Origin: Planctomycetota bacterium
Lineage (GTDB): Bacteria; Planctomycetota; JAMOSO01
Direction: 5' to 3'
Assembly (NCBI GenBank): GCA_027063065.1
Contig: JAMOSO010000055.1
Span: 30,673 to 94,672 of the forward strand
DNA length: 64,000 nt
A program made the translations under genes and the position numbers. Under the pieces are notes generated by a model. It ran no database searches. It saw only the letters and a program-made list of their open reading frames with translations, and was not told where the DNA came from. Shown here piece after piece: positions 1 through 8,973 of this stretch (its first letter is position 1; each line of letters opens with the position of its first letter).

Positions 1-1
1 A

Positions 2-622
2 GGAGTAGGTGCAGCGGGTATGGCTTGTACTAAAATGTTGTTGGGTTTAGGTATTAAAAATATTATAGGTTGTGATCGTAAAGGTGCTTTATATACTGGA
101 CGTGATGGCTTAAACGAATCTAAACAATGGTATGCAAATAATACTAATCCCAATAAAGAACAGGGTTCTATCCACGATGTAATTAATGGTGCAGACCTGT
201 TTGTAGGTGTGTCTGGTCCAAATATTTTAGATGAAAATGATTTAAAAAATATGGCACAAAATCCCATAGTATTTGCTATGTCTAACCCAGATCCAGAAAT
301 AGCTCCAGAAATAGCTCAAAAATATGCCGCAGTTATAGGCACAGGTCGCAGTGATTATCCAAATCAGATAAATAATGTTTTATGTTTTCCTGGACTATTT
401 AGGGGGGCTTTAGATTGTCGTGCGACAGATATTACAGAAAATATGAAATTGGCAGCGGCCAATGCTATTGCCAATTCAATTGAAGAAGCTCATCTTCATT
501 CAGATTATATTATGCCAAGTGTATTTGATCCAAAGGTTGCAAAAGCAGTGGCATTGGCAGTGCATCAAGCAGCTATTAAAGACGGTGTAGATCAAAGTTC
601 TATTAAAATAGTTAATAAGTAA
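2..622 (+). CDS. Malic enzyme, C-terminal part (5' end outside window)
   Basis: The frame is open from the window edge and begins inside the NAD(P)-binding fold with GVGAAGMA, the dinucleotide-binding glycine motif. It continues with the malic-enzyme signatures FVGVSGPN, FAMSNPDPE and NVLCFPGLFRGALD. The enzyme oxidatively decarboxylates malate to pyruvate and CO2 in the cytoplasm. It ends in TAA one base before cysQ, so the two are probably co-transcribed. The catalytic N-terminal half is not visible. There is no long C-terminal phosphotransacetylase domain, so this is the short form and not the MaeB hybrid. NAD versus NADP preference cannot be decided here. Confidence 0.93.
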   Translation, partial: GVGAAGMACTKMLLGLGIKNIIGCDRKGALYTGRDGLNESKQWYANNTNPNKEQGSIHDVINGADLFVGVSGPNILDENDLKNMAQNPIVFAMSNPDPEIAPEIAQKYAAVIGTGRSDYPNQINNVLCFPGLFRGALDCRATDITENMKLAAANAIANSIEEAHLHSDYIMPSVFDPKVAKAVALAVHQAAIKDGVDQSSIKIVNK

Positions 623-623
623 T

Positions 624-1394
624 ATGGATTATATCAATCTATTAGATGATATTTGTAATATAGCATCTCAAGCGGGACGCGCCATTATGGATATTTATCA
701 AACAGATGATTTTTGTGTGCAGGTCAAAGAAGATAATTCTCCTTTGACCAAAGCCGATTTAACTGCACATAATATTATTTGTGAGGGATTAAATAAATTA
801 GATAGTACAATCCCTATTTTGTCAGAAGAGTCAGATGAGATAACTTATCAAACACGCAGTAATTGGAATCGGTTTTGGTTAGTTGATCCTTTAGATGGCA
901 CTAAGGAGTTTATTAAACGCAATGGTGAATTTACTGTAAATATTGCTTTAATTGAAAACAGTAACCCAGTTTTAGGTGTAGTATTTGCACCTGTTTTAAA
1001 TAAATTATATTGTGGTCATTTACAATATGGTGCATGGTTAAAAGAAGGCGGCCAACCTAAAAAGAAAATTAAAGTAGCAGATAAATTGATAGGTGATCTA
1101 AAAGTAGTGGCAAGTCGTAGTCATCGTAGCGAGGAGTTAGAAAACTATTTATTGAGCTTGCCATCGCATCAATGTATAGCTATGGGTTCTTCCTTAAAAT
1201 TATGTTTAGTTGCGCAAGGCGAAGCTCATTTATATCCACGTATTGGGCCTACAATGGAGTGGGACACTGCAGCGGCTGATGCTGTTGTTCGTTCTGCCGG
1301 TGGGCAAGTTACAGATTTAAATGGCGAGAATTTAAAATATAATAAAGAAAATTTATTAAATCCTTATTTTATAGTGCATTCAAAGGTGATATAG
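624..1394 (+). CDS. cysQ: 3'(2'),5'-bisphosphate nucleotidase CysQ
   Basis: This is a 256-residue inositol-monophosphatase-fold enzyme. The metal-binding motifs are visible: LSEES (first Glu site), DPLDGTKEF (central motif with the catalytic Asp and Thr) and EWDTAAADAVV (C-terminal motif). CysQ removes the 3'-phosphate from PAP/PAPS, which recycles the by-product of sulfate activation and acyl-carrier transfer. Length matches the family. The gene begins one base after the malic-enzyme stop and ends immediately before the TTG start of menD, so it is transcribed with the men cluster, although the functional link is not obvious. A related inositol monophosphatase is the alternative, but the TKEF motif favours CysQ. 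Confidence 0.9.
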   Translation: MDYINLLDDICNIASQAGRAIMDIYQTDDFCVQVKEDNSPLTKADLTAHNIICEGLNKLDSTIPILSEESDEITYQTRSNWNRFWLVDPLDGTKEFIKRNGEFTVNIALIENSNPVLGVVFAPVLNKLYCGHLQYGAWLKEGGQPKKKIKVADKLIGDLKVVASRSHRSEELENYLLSLPSHQCIAMGSSLKLCLVAQGEAHLYPRIGPTMEWDTAAADAVVRSAGGQVTDLNGENLKYNKENLLNPYFIVHSKVI

Positions 1395-3098
1395 TTGGAC
1401 TCGGCATTTTGGGCTTATTTAACAATTGAAGAGTTAGTTCGCTTAGGTGTAGATTATTTTTTTATTTCACCGGGTTCTAGATCTACACCGTTGGTTTTGG
1501 CCATTGATAAACTATCTGATAAATGTCAATTTAGTATCCATTTTGATGAGCGTGCAATGGCATTTATGGCCTTGGGTTGGGCAAAGGCAAGTGGCAAGCC
1601 AGCGGTGTTAGTGTGCACATCTGGTTCGGCAGTTGCTAATTATTTACCAGCAGTTGTTGAGGCATATCAACAGGGTATACCATTAATTTTATTGACCGCT
1701 GATAGACCCGATAGGTTATTAAATTGCGGAGCTAATCAAGCAATTAATCAACGAGGTATATTTGCTAATTATGTATGTGCAGAAATTAATATCACCAGTC
1801 CAAATTTACAATCAAACGCAAACGATTTATTATATAATATTGATAATATTTATTATAAGTCAGTAAATTTAAACAGTCCTGTACATATTAATTGCCAGTA
1901 CGATGAACCATTTTTTAGGACAGATACATTTGACGATATAGTAAGTGATTGTGGATTGCTGAATTGGTTATACAATTTTAAACCTTTAGCAAAGCAAGAA
2001 ATAAAACCTAAGATAATTAGTGTTGATAATATTAAACAGATTGTTGAAATATTACAAGGTAAGCAAATCTTAATTATTGCAGGGCGTATGCGCAATGAAC
2101 TAGAAGCAGAGGCAGTGATTAATTTTGCTAAGTATATCAATGCGCCGTGTTGTGCGGATATTACTTCTTATGCACGCTTTAACACACAGTGTATTTGTTA
2201 TTTTGATTTTATAATTAAACAAAAAGTTTTAAAACCAGATGTTATTTTACATTTTGGCGGTGGGTTTATATCTAAGGCCTTATTGGAGTATAGTACAAAT
2301 TTAAAAGTAACATATATTCATATAGATAATAGCAACTTGGCTTATAATCCAGAAAATCAAGTTAGTGTAGATTTGAGAGGTGATATTGTTAAATGTTGTC
2401 AATCTTTACAAAATAATTGTTTAAAAAATAATTTTAAATTTTATGAGTCTTGGTTACGTTGTGAAGATAATATAGCTAAGCGATTACAAGGGTGGATTGC
2501 TAAAAATACTTTTAGCGAAATAGCGATAGTAAAAAAAATATGTGATTGTTTAACTGCTCAAGATGCTTTGGTTATAGGGGCAAGTATGCCTGTACGTTTG
2601 GTTAATTTGTTGGCAAAAACCAGGCGTGATATTTTTGTGCCAGTTTCATCTAATAGGGGCGCTAGCGGTATAGATGGCAATATTGCCACTGCAGTTGGTT
2701 GGGCAAAGTATTGGCAAAAACGAACTATATTATTAATTGGTGATTTAACTTTTTTGCATGATGCTACTTCTTTGTCGTTAATTTCTAAATTGGTTCACCC
2801 AGTTCTTATTATTGTTCTCAATAATAATGGCGGGGCTATTTTTAATTATTTACCCATAGCTAAACATATAAAAGACAAAAGTAAATTTAATGCTTTATTT
2901 TCTACGCCACATAATTATCAATCATTTCAATATATGGCAACACAGTTTAATTTGGATTATATTCAGCCTAAGAGTATAGAGCAGTTAAGCCAAGTGTTGA
3001 CACAGGCATCGCAGTCAACCCTAGTTGAAATCTCTTTAGATGCTGATGTTGAATATAAAAACTATCAAAATTGCTTTAAGGATGTTGCTAATGTCTAA
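1395..3098 (+). CDS. menD: 2-succinyl-5-enolpyruvyl-6-hydroxy-3-cyclohexene-1-carboxylate synthase MenD
   Basis: This thiamine-diphosphate enzyme has 567 residues, typical of the family. It joins 2-oxoglutarate to isochorismate in menaquinone synthesis. The GSRSTPL motif lies at residues 27-33, the conserved Glu that activates the cofactor is E52 in HFDERA, the substrate-site TSGSAVANY follows, and the ThDP/Mg GD motif starts at 449. The start is TTG directly after the cysQ stop; no in-frame ATG lies upstream of the conserved N-terminus. The 3' end overlaps menH by 8 bases, indicating translational coupling. It is the first gene of a D-H-A-C-E order. The isochorismate synthase gene usually found beside it is absent from this window. 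Confidence 0.96.
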   Translation: MDSAFWAYLTIEELVRLGVDYFFISPGSRSTPLVLAIDKLSDKCQFSIHFDERAMAFMALGWAKASGKPAVLVCTSGSAVANYLPAVVEAYQQGIPLILLTADRPDRLLNCGANQAINQRGIFANYVCAEINITSPNLQSNANDLLYNIDNIYYKSVNLNSPVHINCQYDEPFFRTDTFDDIVSDCGLLNWLYNFKPLAKQEIKPKIISVDNIKQIVEILQGKQILIIAGRMRNELEAEAVINFAKYINAPCCADITSYARFNTQCICYFDFIIKQKVLKPDVILHFGGGFISKALLEYSTNLKVTYIHIDNSNLAYNPENQVSVDLRGDIVKCCQSLQNNCLKNNFKFYESWLRCEDNIAKRLQGWIAKNTFSEIAIVKKICDCLTAQDALVIGASMPVRLVNLLAKTRRDIFVPVSSNRGASGIDGNIATAVGWAKYWQKRTILLIGDLTFLHDATSLSLISKLVHPVLIIVLNNNGGAIFNYLPIAKHIKDKSKFNALFSTPHNYQSFQYMATQFNLDYIQPKSIEQLSQVLTQASQSTLVEISLDADVEYKNYQNCFKDVANV

Positions 3099-3843
3099 AA
3101 CATTGCCTTTTTATTCATTTGGAAAAGGGGCAAACATATTGTTTCTTCATGGCTTTTTGGGTTCGGCTCAAGATGCAAAGTTTATTAATAATGGTATGGT
3201 AAATGCCGTGGATTTGCCAGGTCATGGTAATTGTGATTTATATTTAATGAATAAATTTTCTATGAGTGATACTGCTAAGTTGGTGGTCAACACACTCAAA
3301 AAACATAGTCTTAGCAGGCCTTTACTTTATGGATACTCCATGGGTGGACGCTTATCTTTATATTTAGGCATACATTATCCCGAGTTATTTTCTGGTCTTA
3401 TTTTAGAATCGGCATCACCTGGATTGCAAAAAACTTCAGAAAGGTTAGAGCGTATTCAATTAGATGCTAAACAGGCAAATTTAATAATTGATTTGGGCAT
3501 AAAAAATTTTTTACAAAAATGGTATCAAAATCAATTATTTAGTAATTTAGATAAGGATAAAATGATTTTAAAACGTCAAAATAATAATTGTCAAGGGTTG
3601 GCAAATTCTCTTTTAGGACTTGGATTAGGCAGTCAAAATAGTTTATGGTCTGATTTATCATCGTTATCTTTAAAGACTACCATTGTAGTAGGTGAAAATG
3701 ATTTTAAATTTGTGGATATTGCAAAGCAAATGACAAAATTAATATTAAATTGTAATTTAAATATTGTTCCAAATGCTGGACATTGTTTAAATATCGAAGC
3801 TCCTGAATACTTAAATAAGATAATCAAACAATGTTTAAAATAA
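3091..3843 (+). CDS. menH: Alpha/beta hydrolase MenH (SHCHC synthase)
   Basis: This alpha/beta-hydrolase has 250 residues and its nucleophile elbow GYSMGG places the catalytic Ser at residue 83. An HGFLG oxyanion motif lies near the N-terminus and NAGHCLNIEAPE carries the C-terminal catalytic His. MenH eliminates pyruvate from SEPHCHC to give SHCHC, the step after MenD. I choose ATG 3091 because AAGG lies about nine bases upstream and the conserved sequence begins there; longer in-frame starts exist upstream within menD. The gene overlaps menD by 8 bases and menA by 13. Assignment rests mainly on position, since hydrolases of this fold look alike. Confidence 0.85.
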   Translation: MSKTLPFYSFGKGANILFLHGFLGSAQDAKFINNGMVNAVDLPGHGNCDLYLMNKFSMSDTAKLVVNTLKKHSLSRPLLYGYSMGGRLSLYLGIHYPELFSGLILESASPGLQKTSERLERIQLDAKQANLIIDLGIKNFLQKWYQNQLFSNLDKDKMILKRQNNNCQGLANSLLGLGLGSQNSLWSDLSSLSLKTTIVVGENDFKFVDIAKQMTKLILNCNLNIVPNAGHCLNIEAPEYLNKIIKQCLK

Positions 3844-4706
3844 TAAAAACATGGATAGAGGCTATGCGCCCTAAAACGCTTTGGGCTGGATTTTCACCAG
3901 TATTATTGGGTATTTGCATTGCTAGTTATAAGGTAGAAATTGACTACACTATAGCCATAATATGTTTAGCCACAGCTTTGTTATTTCAAATAGGTTCTAA
4001 TTTTGCCAATGATTATTTTGATTATAAAAAGGGTGCAGATGGTTTAGAACGGCTTGGCCCAGCCCGAGCAACATCTAGTGGTATCATATCACCACGAGCT
4101 ATGTTATATGCAACTGTAATTGTTTTTGTACTTTCGGCTCTTGGTTCTAGTTTATTATTGTATCGTGGGGGATGGCCAATAGCTGTGATTGGTATCAGTT
4201 CGATAATGGCAGGTTTTTTGTATACAGGTGGGCCATTTCCATTGGCGTATAAAGGCTTGGGAGAGCTGTTTGCATTTTTGTTTTTTGGTCCAGTAGCAGT
4301 AGCTGGAACATATTATTTGCAAGCTTTGCAAGTGCCTTTTTATGTTTATATAGCCGGGTTTTCTCCAGGGTTGTTTTCTATTGCTATTTTAACTGTCAAT
4401 AATTTGCGAGATCAGCAAAGCGATAAAAAAGCTAATAAATGTACTTTAATAGTAAAATATGGCAATCAATTTGGTTTGATGGAATATACTATGTCGGTTT
4501 TATTGGCATTGTTAATACCCGTTATTTTGTTTTTTATTGGTGCGCCTCCCTTTATATTAATTTCTGTAGCTGTTAGCGGTGTAGCGTTACGCGATATTGC
4601 TTTAGTTCGCAAAGTTAAGGGGCGTGCGCTTAACCCATTATTGGGTGCAACAGCTAGATTATTATTAATTCATACAATTTTATTTTCTATAGGCTGGATT
4701 ATTTAA
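3831..4706 (+). CDS. menA: 1,4-dihydroxy-2-naphthoate polyprenyltransferase MenA
   Basis: This is an integral membrane UbiA-family prenyltransferase of 291 residues. The first prenyl-diphosphate-binding motif, NDYFDYKKGAD, is at residues 60-70, and a second Asp-rich site, NNLRDQQSDKKA, follows. Seven to nine hydrophobic segments are apparent. MenA attaches the polyprenyl tail to 1,4-dihydroxy-2-naphthoate to make demethylmenaquinone. It starts inside menH (13-base overlap) and its TAA overlaps the menC ATG by one base (TAATG). Placing menA inside the ring-synthesis cluster differs from E. coli, where menA is unlinked. Confidence 0.95.
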   Translation: MFKIIKTWIEAMRPKTLWAGFSPVLLGICIASYKVEIDYTIAIICLATALLFQIGSNFANDYFDYKKGADGLERLGPARATSSGIISPRAMLYATVIVFVLSALGSSLLLYRGGWPIAVIGISSIMAGFLYTGGPFPLAYKGLGELFAFLFFGPVAVAGTYYLQALQVPFYVYIAGFSPGLFSIAILTVNNLRDQQSDKKANKCTLIVKYGNQFGLMEYTMSVLLALLIPVILFFIGAPPFILISVAVSGVALRDIALVRKVKGRALNPLLGATARLLLIHTILFSIGWII

Positions 4707-5647
4707 TGTTATATTCTTGGTATCGTTGGATTTTACCATTTAAATCCAATATTAAATTAGGTGGGCGTAGTTATTCTAAGCGCGAAGGTTTATACCTTAA
4801 AATTAATGATGGCAATAGTGTGGGCTGGGGTGAAGCGTCGCCATTACCTGGGTTTAGTTTAGAAACTTTAGAAGATATAATAAAAATTGTAAAAAAAAAA
4901 GATTATTTAAGTGATATATCAAAGTTGCCTAGCTCATTGCAATTTGCTATTTATAATGCTAAATGTGATTTACAAAAACAATTTGATAGTCCTTTTAAGG
5001 TGGCTAGTGCATTATTAGCTGTGGGTGATTTAGATGGAATATTAAATCAAGTTAGGCAGGCTATGGATGCTGGTTGGCAAGATTTTAAAATAAAAATAGG
5101 TCGCGGCAATCAAGATGATGAAATTAAACTTGTAAATTGCGTTGCCGAATTAACAGGCGCACAGCATTTAAGAATAGATTGCAATAGGGCTTGGAATTTT
5201 GCAAAAGCCAAGCGGTTTATGTTAAGTTTAAAACATAAGATAGCATTTATAGAAGAGCCAACTATTAGCCCTGTTTATTATAATAAATTGAGTAAATATC
5301 AAACAATAGCTTTAGATGAAACTTTATTGCGTTTAAACCCTGAAGAATTATCCAAGGCAACTAAAGGTATATTAGTTTGTAAACCAACGATTTTGGCAAA
5401 TATAAATAGATTGTTATCAGAGAAATGGCCATTGGTTATATCTTCTGCTTTAGAAAGTCCGTTGGGTATCTCGCATTTGGCTAAGTTGCATTCAGAATGT
5501 AGCAAATTGTCAGCTGGTTTAGATACGCTTAATTTTTTTGAAGCGGATACTTTAAAAAAATTTCATGGTAATTTAAAAATAGATCAAGGTTTTATTGATG
5601 TGCAAGAGAGGATAATCCCTAAGGAGGAGTTTCTTGAACAGCTTTAA
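4706..5647 (+). CDS. menC: o-Succinylbenzoate synthase MenC
   Basis: This is an enolase-superfamily enzyme of 313 residues that dehydrates SHCHC to o-succinylbenzoate. Expected catalytic residues are present: the KxK acid/base pair K128/K130, metal ligands D158 (RIDCNRAW), E183 (FIEEPT) and D204 (ALDET), and the second-side Lys near 226 (VCKPT). The position between menA and menE supports the call over muconate-cycloisomerase or dipeptide-epimerase relatives. It is coupled to menA by a one-base overlap. Its last 14 bases overlap menE and carry the menE ribosome binding site. Confidence 0.92.
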   Translation: MLYSWYRWILPFKSNIKLGGRSYSKREGLYLKINDGNSVGWGEASPLPGFSLETLEDIIKIVKKKDYLSDISKLPSSLQFAIYNAKCDLQKQFDSPFKVASALLAVGDLDGILNQVRQAMDAGWQDFKIKIGRGNQDDEIKLVNCVAELTGAQHLRIDCNRAWNFAKAKRFMLSLKHKIAFIEEPTISPVYYNKLSKYQTIALDETLLRLNPEELSKATKGILVCKPTILANINRLLSEKWPLVISSALESPLGISHLAKLHSECSKLSAGLDTLNFFEADTLKKFHGNLKIDQGFIDVQERIIPKEEFLEQL

Positions 5648-6953
5648 TTGTATTGCCAACCCCTTTTTGGGATTACCTCAAGATTTGATTATTGCTAAAA
5701 GTGATGACAAAACTTTGACTGTTGCGCAGTTTTGTTATGCAATTGGTCAAGTTAAAGAGTTTTGTTATAGAAATAAACTGCGTCAAGGAATGTGTATAGC
5801 TTTGGATATGCCATTGTCTTTGGAATGGCAACTATTATTTTGGGGTTTTATAGATTCTGGCATAATTGTATTGTGCTTAAATCAGCGTTTACCACAATCT
5901 CAAAAATTACAACAGGCGCAAGATATTTCTGCAAATTTGTATATTACAGATTTTAATTGGCAAATCTCTAGTCAAAGCTTATCTACGGAATGGAATTTAA
6001 ATAATAAGGCAACAATAATTTTTACATCAGGTTCTAGCGGTAATCCCAAACCAGCTTTACATACCCTTGCCAATCATTATTACAGTGCATTAGGCAGTAA
6101 TGAAAATATCAATTTAGATATGGGCGATAAGTGGTCGCTTTCTTTACCGTTACATCATGTTGGAGGTATCGCTATTTTATTTAGATGTTTGTTATCTGGC
6201 GCTATAACAGTTATAGGTCAAGATGACAATATTACCCATTATAGTTTTGTACCAACTCAATTAATGGATTTTATGGCAAAGCATAATTTTAAAATGCCAA
6301 AGGCCATTTTATTGGGAGGTGCAACTATTGCTGAGTCATTGCTTGATAAAGCTATGGAATATAAATTACCAATTTATACCACATATGGCTGTACTGAAAT
6401 GTCATCGCAGATTTGTACAACATCGCATAATGCTAGTTTAGAGGATTTAAAAACGGCGGGACAACTTTTAAAATATCGCGAAGTCAAAATTTCAGACGAT
6501 GGAGAAATATTAGTTAGGGGAAAAACTTTATTTTGTGGTTATTTGCAAATAGGCGGTGGGGCAGGGGTTTTACAAAAAAGTTATCACACACAAGAGTGGT
6601 TTTGTACATCTGATTATGGCTATTTAGATAGTTACAATCGCTTGGTGGTTTTAGGGCGAAAAGATAATTTGATTATTTCTGGAGGAGAAAATATTTGCCC
6701 CGAAGAAATAGAAAAAATAATATTGGATAAATTCGGTTTAACGGCAATTATTGTGGCAGTTAAAAATAAGCGTTTTGGACAAAGGCCGGTAGCTTTTGTA
6801 GATGGGGTATTTGATAAAGACTTATTAATTAAACAGTTATCCGCTATTTTACCAAAGTATAAAATACCAGATGAGTTTTATACTTTGCCTGCAAATAACA
6901 ATTTAAAAATAAGCAGATATGAGTTAGCTCAAAAAGCTAGTAAATACAATTAA
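5634..6953 (+). CDS. menE: o-Succinylbenzoate-CoA ligase MenE
   Basis: This ANL-family acyl-CoA synthetase has 439 residues. The AMP-binding P-loop IIFTSGSSGNPKP is at about 128-140, followed by YTTYGCTEMSS and the hinge DNLIISGGENICPEEIE. It activates o-succinylbenzoate with ATP and CoA. The start is TTG at 5634, fixed by a perfect AAGGAGG seven bases upstream inside menC. It is the last gene of the men run. MenB, which would use its product, is not in this window. The TAA stop lies in a TTAA shared with the stop of convergent hemN. Confidence 0.93.
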   Translation: MNSFNCIANPFLGLPQDLIIAKSDDKTLTVAQFCYAIGQVKEFCYRNKLRQGMCIALDMPLSLEWQLLFWGFIDSGIIVLCLNQRLPQSQKLQQAQDISANLYITDFNWQISSQSLSTEWNLNNKATIIFTSGSSGNPKPALHTLANHYYSALGSNENINLDMGDKWSLSLPLHHVGGIAILFRCLLSGAITVIGQDDNITHYSFVPTQLMDFMAKHNFKMPKAILLGGATIAESLLDKAMEYKLPIYTTYGCTEMSSQICTTSHNASLEDLKTAGQLLKYREVKISDDGEILVRGKTLFCGYLQIGGGAGVLQKSYHTQEWFCTSDYGYLDSYNRLVVLGRKDNLIISGGENICPEEIEKIILDKFGLTAIIVAVKNKRFGQRPVAFVDGVFDKDLLIKQLSAILPKYKIPDEFYTLPANNNLKISRYELAQKASKYN

Positions 6954-8326
6954 ATTGTGTTAGAAAATTTAACTTCTGGCGAACGTTTTTGCAAATAGGC
7001 ATCAAAACCCATACAAATATTACGGATAAATAATTTGCCAATTTCTGAAATAGTCATCGTGTTATCGTTAAAATCTAATAAGCCCTGTTTTTGACATTCT
7101 ACAATATGCGTTTGTTCACGGGCAAAGTAGAAGTTAAATTCTACGTTAAACATGGATTTAAACTCTGCTTTATTAATTGTAAATTGACACATTAAAGCAT
7201 TGATAACCCATTGGCGAATTAAATCATCATCAGATAATACTAAACCGCGTTCAACAGGTAGTGTATTTAGGTTTAATTTTATTTGGTAATTTTTAAGTAG
7301 TTTTGTATTTTGTACAAAGGTATTGCCAACATATCCAATTGCAGATGGTCCAAAACCTATAAAGTCGTCTGTATAACGCAGAGTATAACCCATAAAATTT
7401 CTATATAAACTTCCACTGGCAAAAGATTTAGCCATTTCATCACTTTTTAATGCAAAGTGATCCATTGCAATAGCATCATAGCCATTATCCAATAGCATAT
7501 CTCTGGCTTGTAAAAATATTTTCACTCGTATATCAGCGCTGGGTAAATCCTTTGGATTTATTTTTTTTTGAAAAGGTTGATGTTTAGGAAGGTAAGCAAA
7601 ATTGTACAGAGCAATTCTATCTGGCCTTAATTTTATGACTTCTTTAACGGTTTGTTTGAAGCTTTTTATACTTTGATAGGGTAGACCGTATATTAAGTCG
7701 TAGTTAAGACTTTTAATGCCGTGTTCTCTAAAATCCTGTGTTAATAAAGCAATTTCTTCATAGCTTTGTACCCTATTTACTGCAAGTTGTACTTGTTTAT
7801 CAAAATCTTGCACACCCATTGATAGGCGGTTATATCCTAATTGTTTTAAAAAACCTATGCGAGAGTTATCTAATGTGCGAGAGTCTACTTCAATACTGAT
7901 TTCTGCATCATTACTTAAATTAAAGTTTTCTGCAATTTTAGTATGGATTTTAGCAATTTGATAATCTTCTAAAAAATTGGGAGTTCCGCCTCCCCAATGT
8001 AATAAGCTAACAGTTTTATTTTTGCCAATTTTATTAATTACTAAGTCAATTTCTTTAAATAAGTTAGTGATAAATTCATCGCCATATTTAGCTTTACGTG
8101 TGCGAATGACCCGGTTGCAGGCACAAAAATAACATGGTGATTCACAAAAAGGTATATGTAAATATAGAGATAGAGGTTTGTTTTTAGTTTTAAAATTATT
8201 TAGAGCAGTAAAGTAGTTTTTTTGATTTATTGTGTTTGTCCAATCCACAGCTGTAGGATAAGATGTATAACGTGGGCCGGCGACATCGTATTTGTTTAGT
8301 AAATCTTTTGTTATTGCAATAGTCAT
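6950..8326 (-). CDS. hemN: Oxygen-independent coproporphyrinogen III dehydrogenase HemN
   Basis: This radical-SAM enzyme has 458 residues and carries the HemN-specific cluster motif CESPCYFCAC (C61, C65, C68 bind the 4Fe-4S cluster; C70 is the extra family cysteine). Motifs HWGGGTPNF and SIEVDSRT are also characteristic of genuine HemN. It decarboxylates coproporphyrinogen III to protoporphyrinogen IX without oxygen, supplying haem under low oxygen, consistent with the cytochrome bd genes in this window. Length and motifs exclude the shorter HemW. It is the last gene of a pyk-cheX-hemN minus-strand run, although a hairpin separates it from cheX. Confidence 0.95.
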   Translation of the reverse strand: MTIAITKDLLNKYDVAGPRYTSYPTAVDWTNTINQKNYFTALNNFKTKNKPLSLYLHIPFCESPCYFCACNRVIRTRKAKYGDEFITNLFKEIDLVINKIGKNKTVSLLHWGGGTPNFLEDYQIAKIHTKIAENFNLSNDAEISIEVDSRTLDNSRIGFLKQLGYNRLSMGVQDFDKQVQLAVNRVQSYEEIALLTQDFREHGIKSLNYDLIYGLPYQSIKSFKQTVKEVIKLRPDRIALYNFAYLPKHQPFQKKINPKDLPSADIRVKIFLQARDMLLDNGYDAIAMDHFALKSDEMAKSFASGSLYRNFMGYTLRYTDDFIGFGPSAIGYVGNTFVQNTKLLKNYQIKLNLNTLPVERGLVLSDDDLIRQWVINALMCQFTINKAEFKSMFNVEFNFYFAREQTHIVECQKQGLLDFNDNTMTISEIGKLFIRNICMGFDAYLQKRSPEVKFSNTI

Positions 8327-8340
8327 TATTGATTTTAAAG

Positions 8341-8374
8341 CTTTGCTATAAAATCAATAAGATTTATAGCAAAG
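8341..8374 (-). terminator. Hairpin between cheX-like gene and hemN
   Basis: A perfect 12-bp inverted repeat (8341-8352 with 8363-8374) has a 10-base loop, just after the cheX-like stop on the minus strand. Only a short U-rich stretch follows, so it may be a weak terminator that attenuates transcription into hemN or a stabilising 3' hairpin. Confidence 0.55.
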
Positions 8375-8384
8375 TAAACCAAGT

Positions 8385-8867
8385 TTATTCGCTAGGAGCT
8401 AATGATACTTGTAAGTAAAATTCTTCGCCGTCAGCACTTAGCACAATAACAATGCAAGGAGTTCCAGATTTATTAGAAATAGTGTGTCCACTGCCAGATA
8501 CAATAGAAGGTAAACTGATATTAAATTCATAATTACCACCGCGCAATTCTGATTTAGCACCACCAGAAATCATATTGATGATTTCGCCAACACCATCGTG
8601 CATATCTTCTTCGCTTAAATCTTCGGGCTTCATCATAAGCATATTAGCAACTAATTTTTTAGCTAAATCATGAGGGAGTGTAATGGCTACAGATCCTGTG
8701 GCTGCACCGCTAAGTCCCATAACACCTGATACATCTCCAGGTACATCGCGGTCGCCTTTGATATACATATCTTTGCGCGTTACCTTAGTAACTTGCGCCA
8801 TGGTTTGAAATGCGTTAATTGCCCCATTTATAAATGGGTTTATAAAATCTGCGTTAATTCCAGCCAT
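8385..8867 (-). CDS. CheX-like CheY-P phosphatase family protein
   Basis: This 160-residue protein fits the CheC/CheX/FliY fold: repeated alpha-beta halves and the active-site pattern D91-x3-E95-x2-N98 in HDGVGEIIN, followed by a glycine-rich helix cap. Family members dephosphorylate CheY-type response regulators. No flagellar, chemoreceptor or che gene lies nearby; the neighbours are pyruvate kinase and hemN. It may serve a two-component or pilus-linked system encoded elsewhere. The upstream sequence contains a GGGAGAAAT-type ribosome binding site ahead of the ATG. The family call is firm; the partner regulator is unknown. Confidence 0.8.
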   Translation of the reverse strand: MAGINADFINPFINGAINAFQTMAQVTKVTRKDMYIKGDRDVPGDVSGVMGLSGAATGSVAITLPHDLAKKLVANMLMMKPEDLSEEDMHDGVGEIINMISGGAKSELRGGNYEFNISLPSIVSGSGHTISNKSGTPCIVIVLSADGEEFYLQVSLAPSE

Positions 8868-8973
8868 AATTTCTCCCGATAGCCTCCCAAAATTTTATTA
8901 GAAATAGTTTAACAGGTACGATCAAAAAAAAGAACTATTTTAATGATCGCACCGAAAATTATTTTATGTAAAT

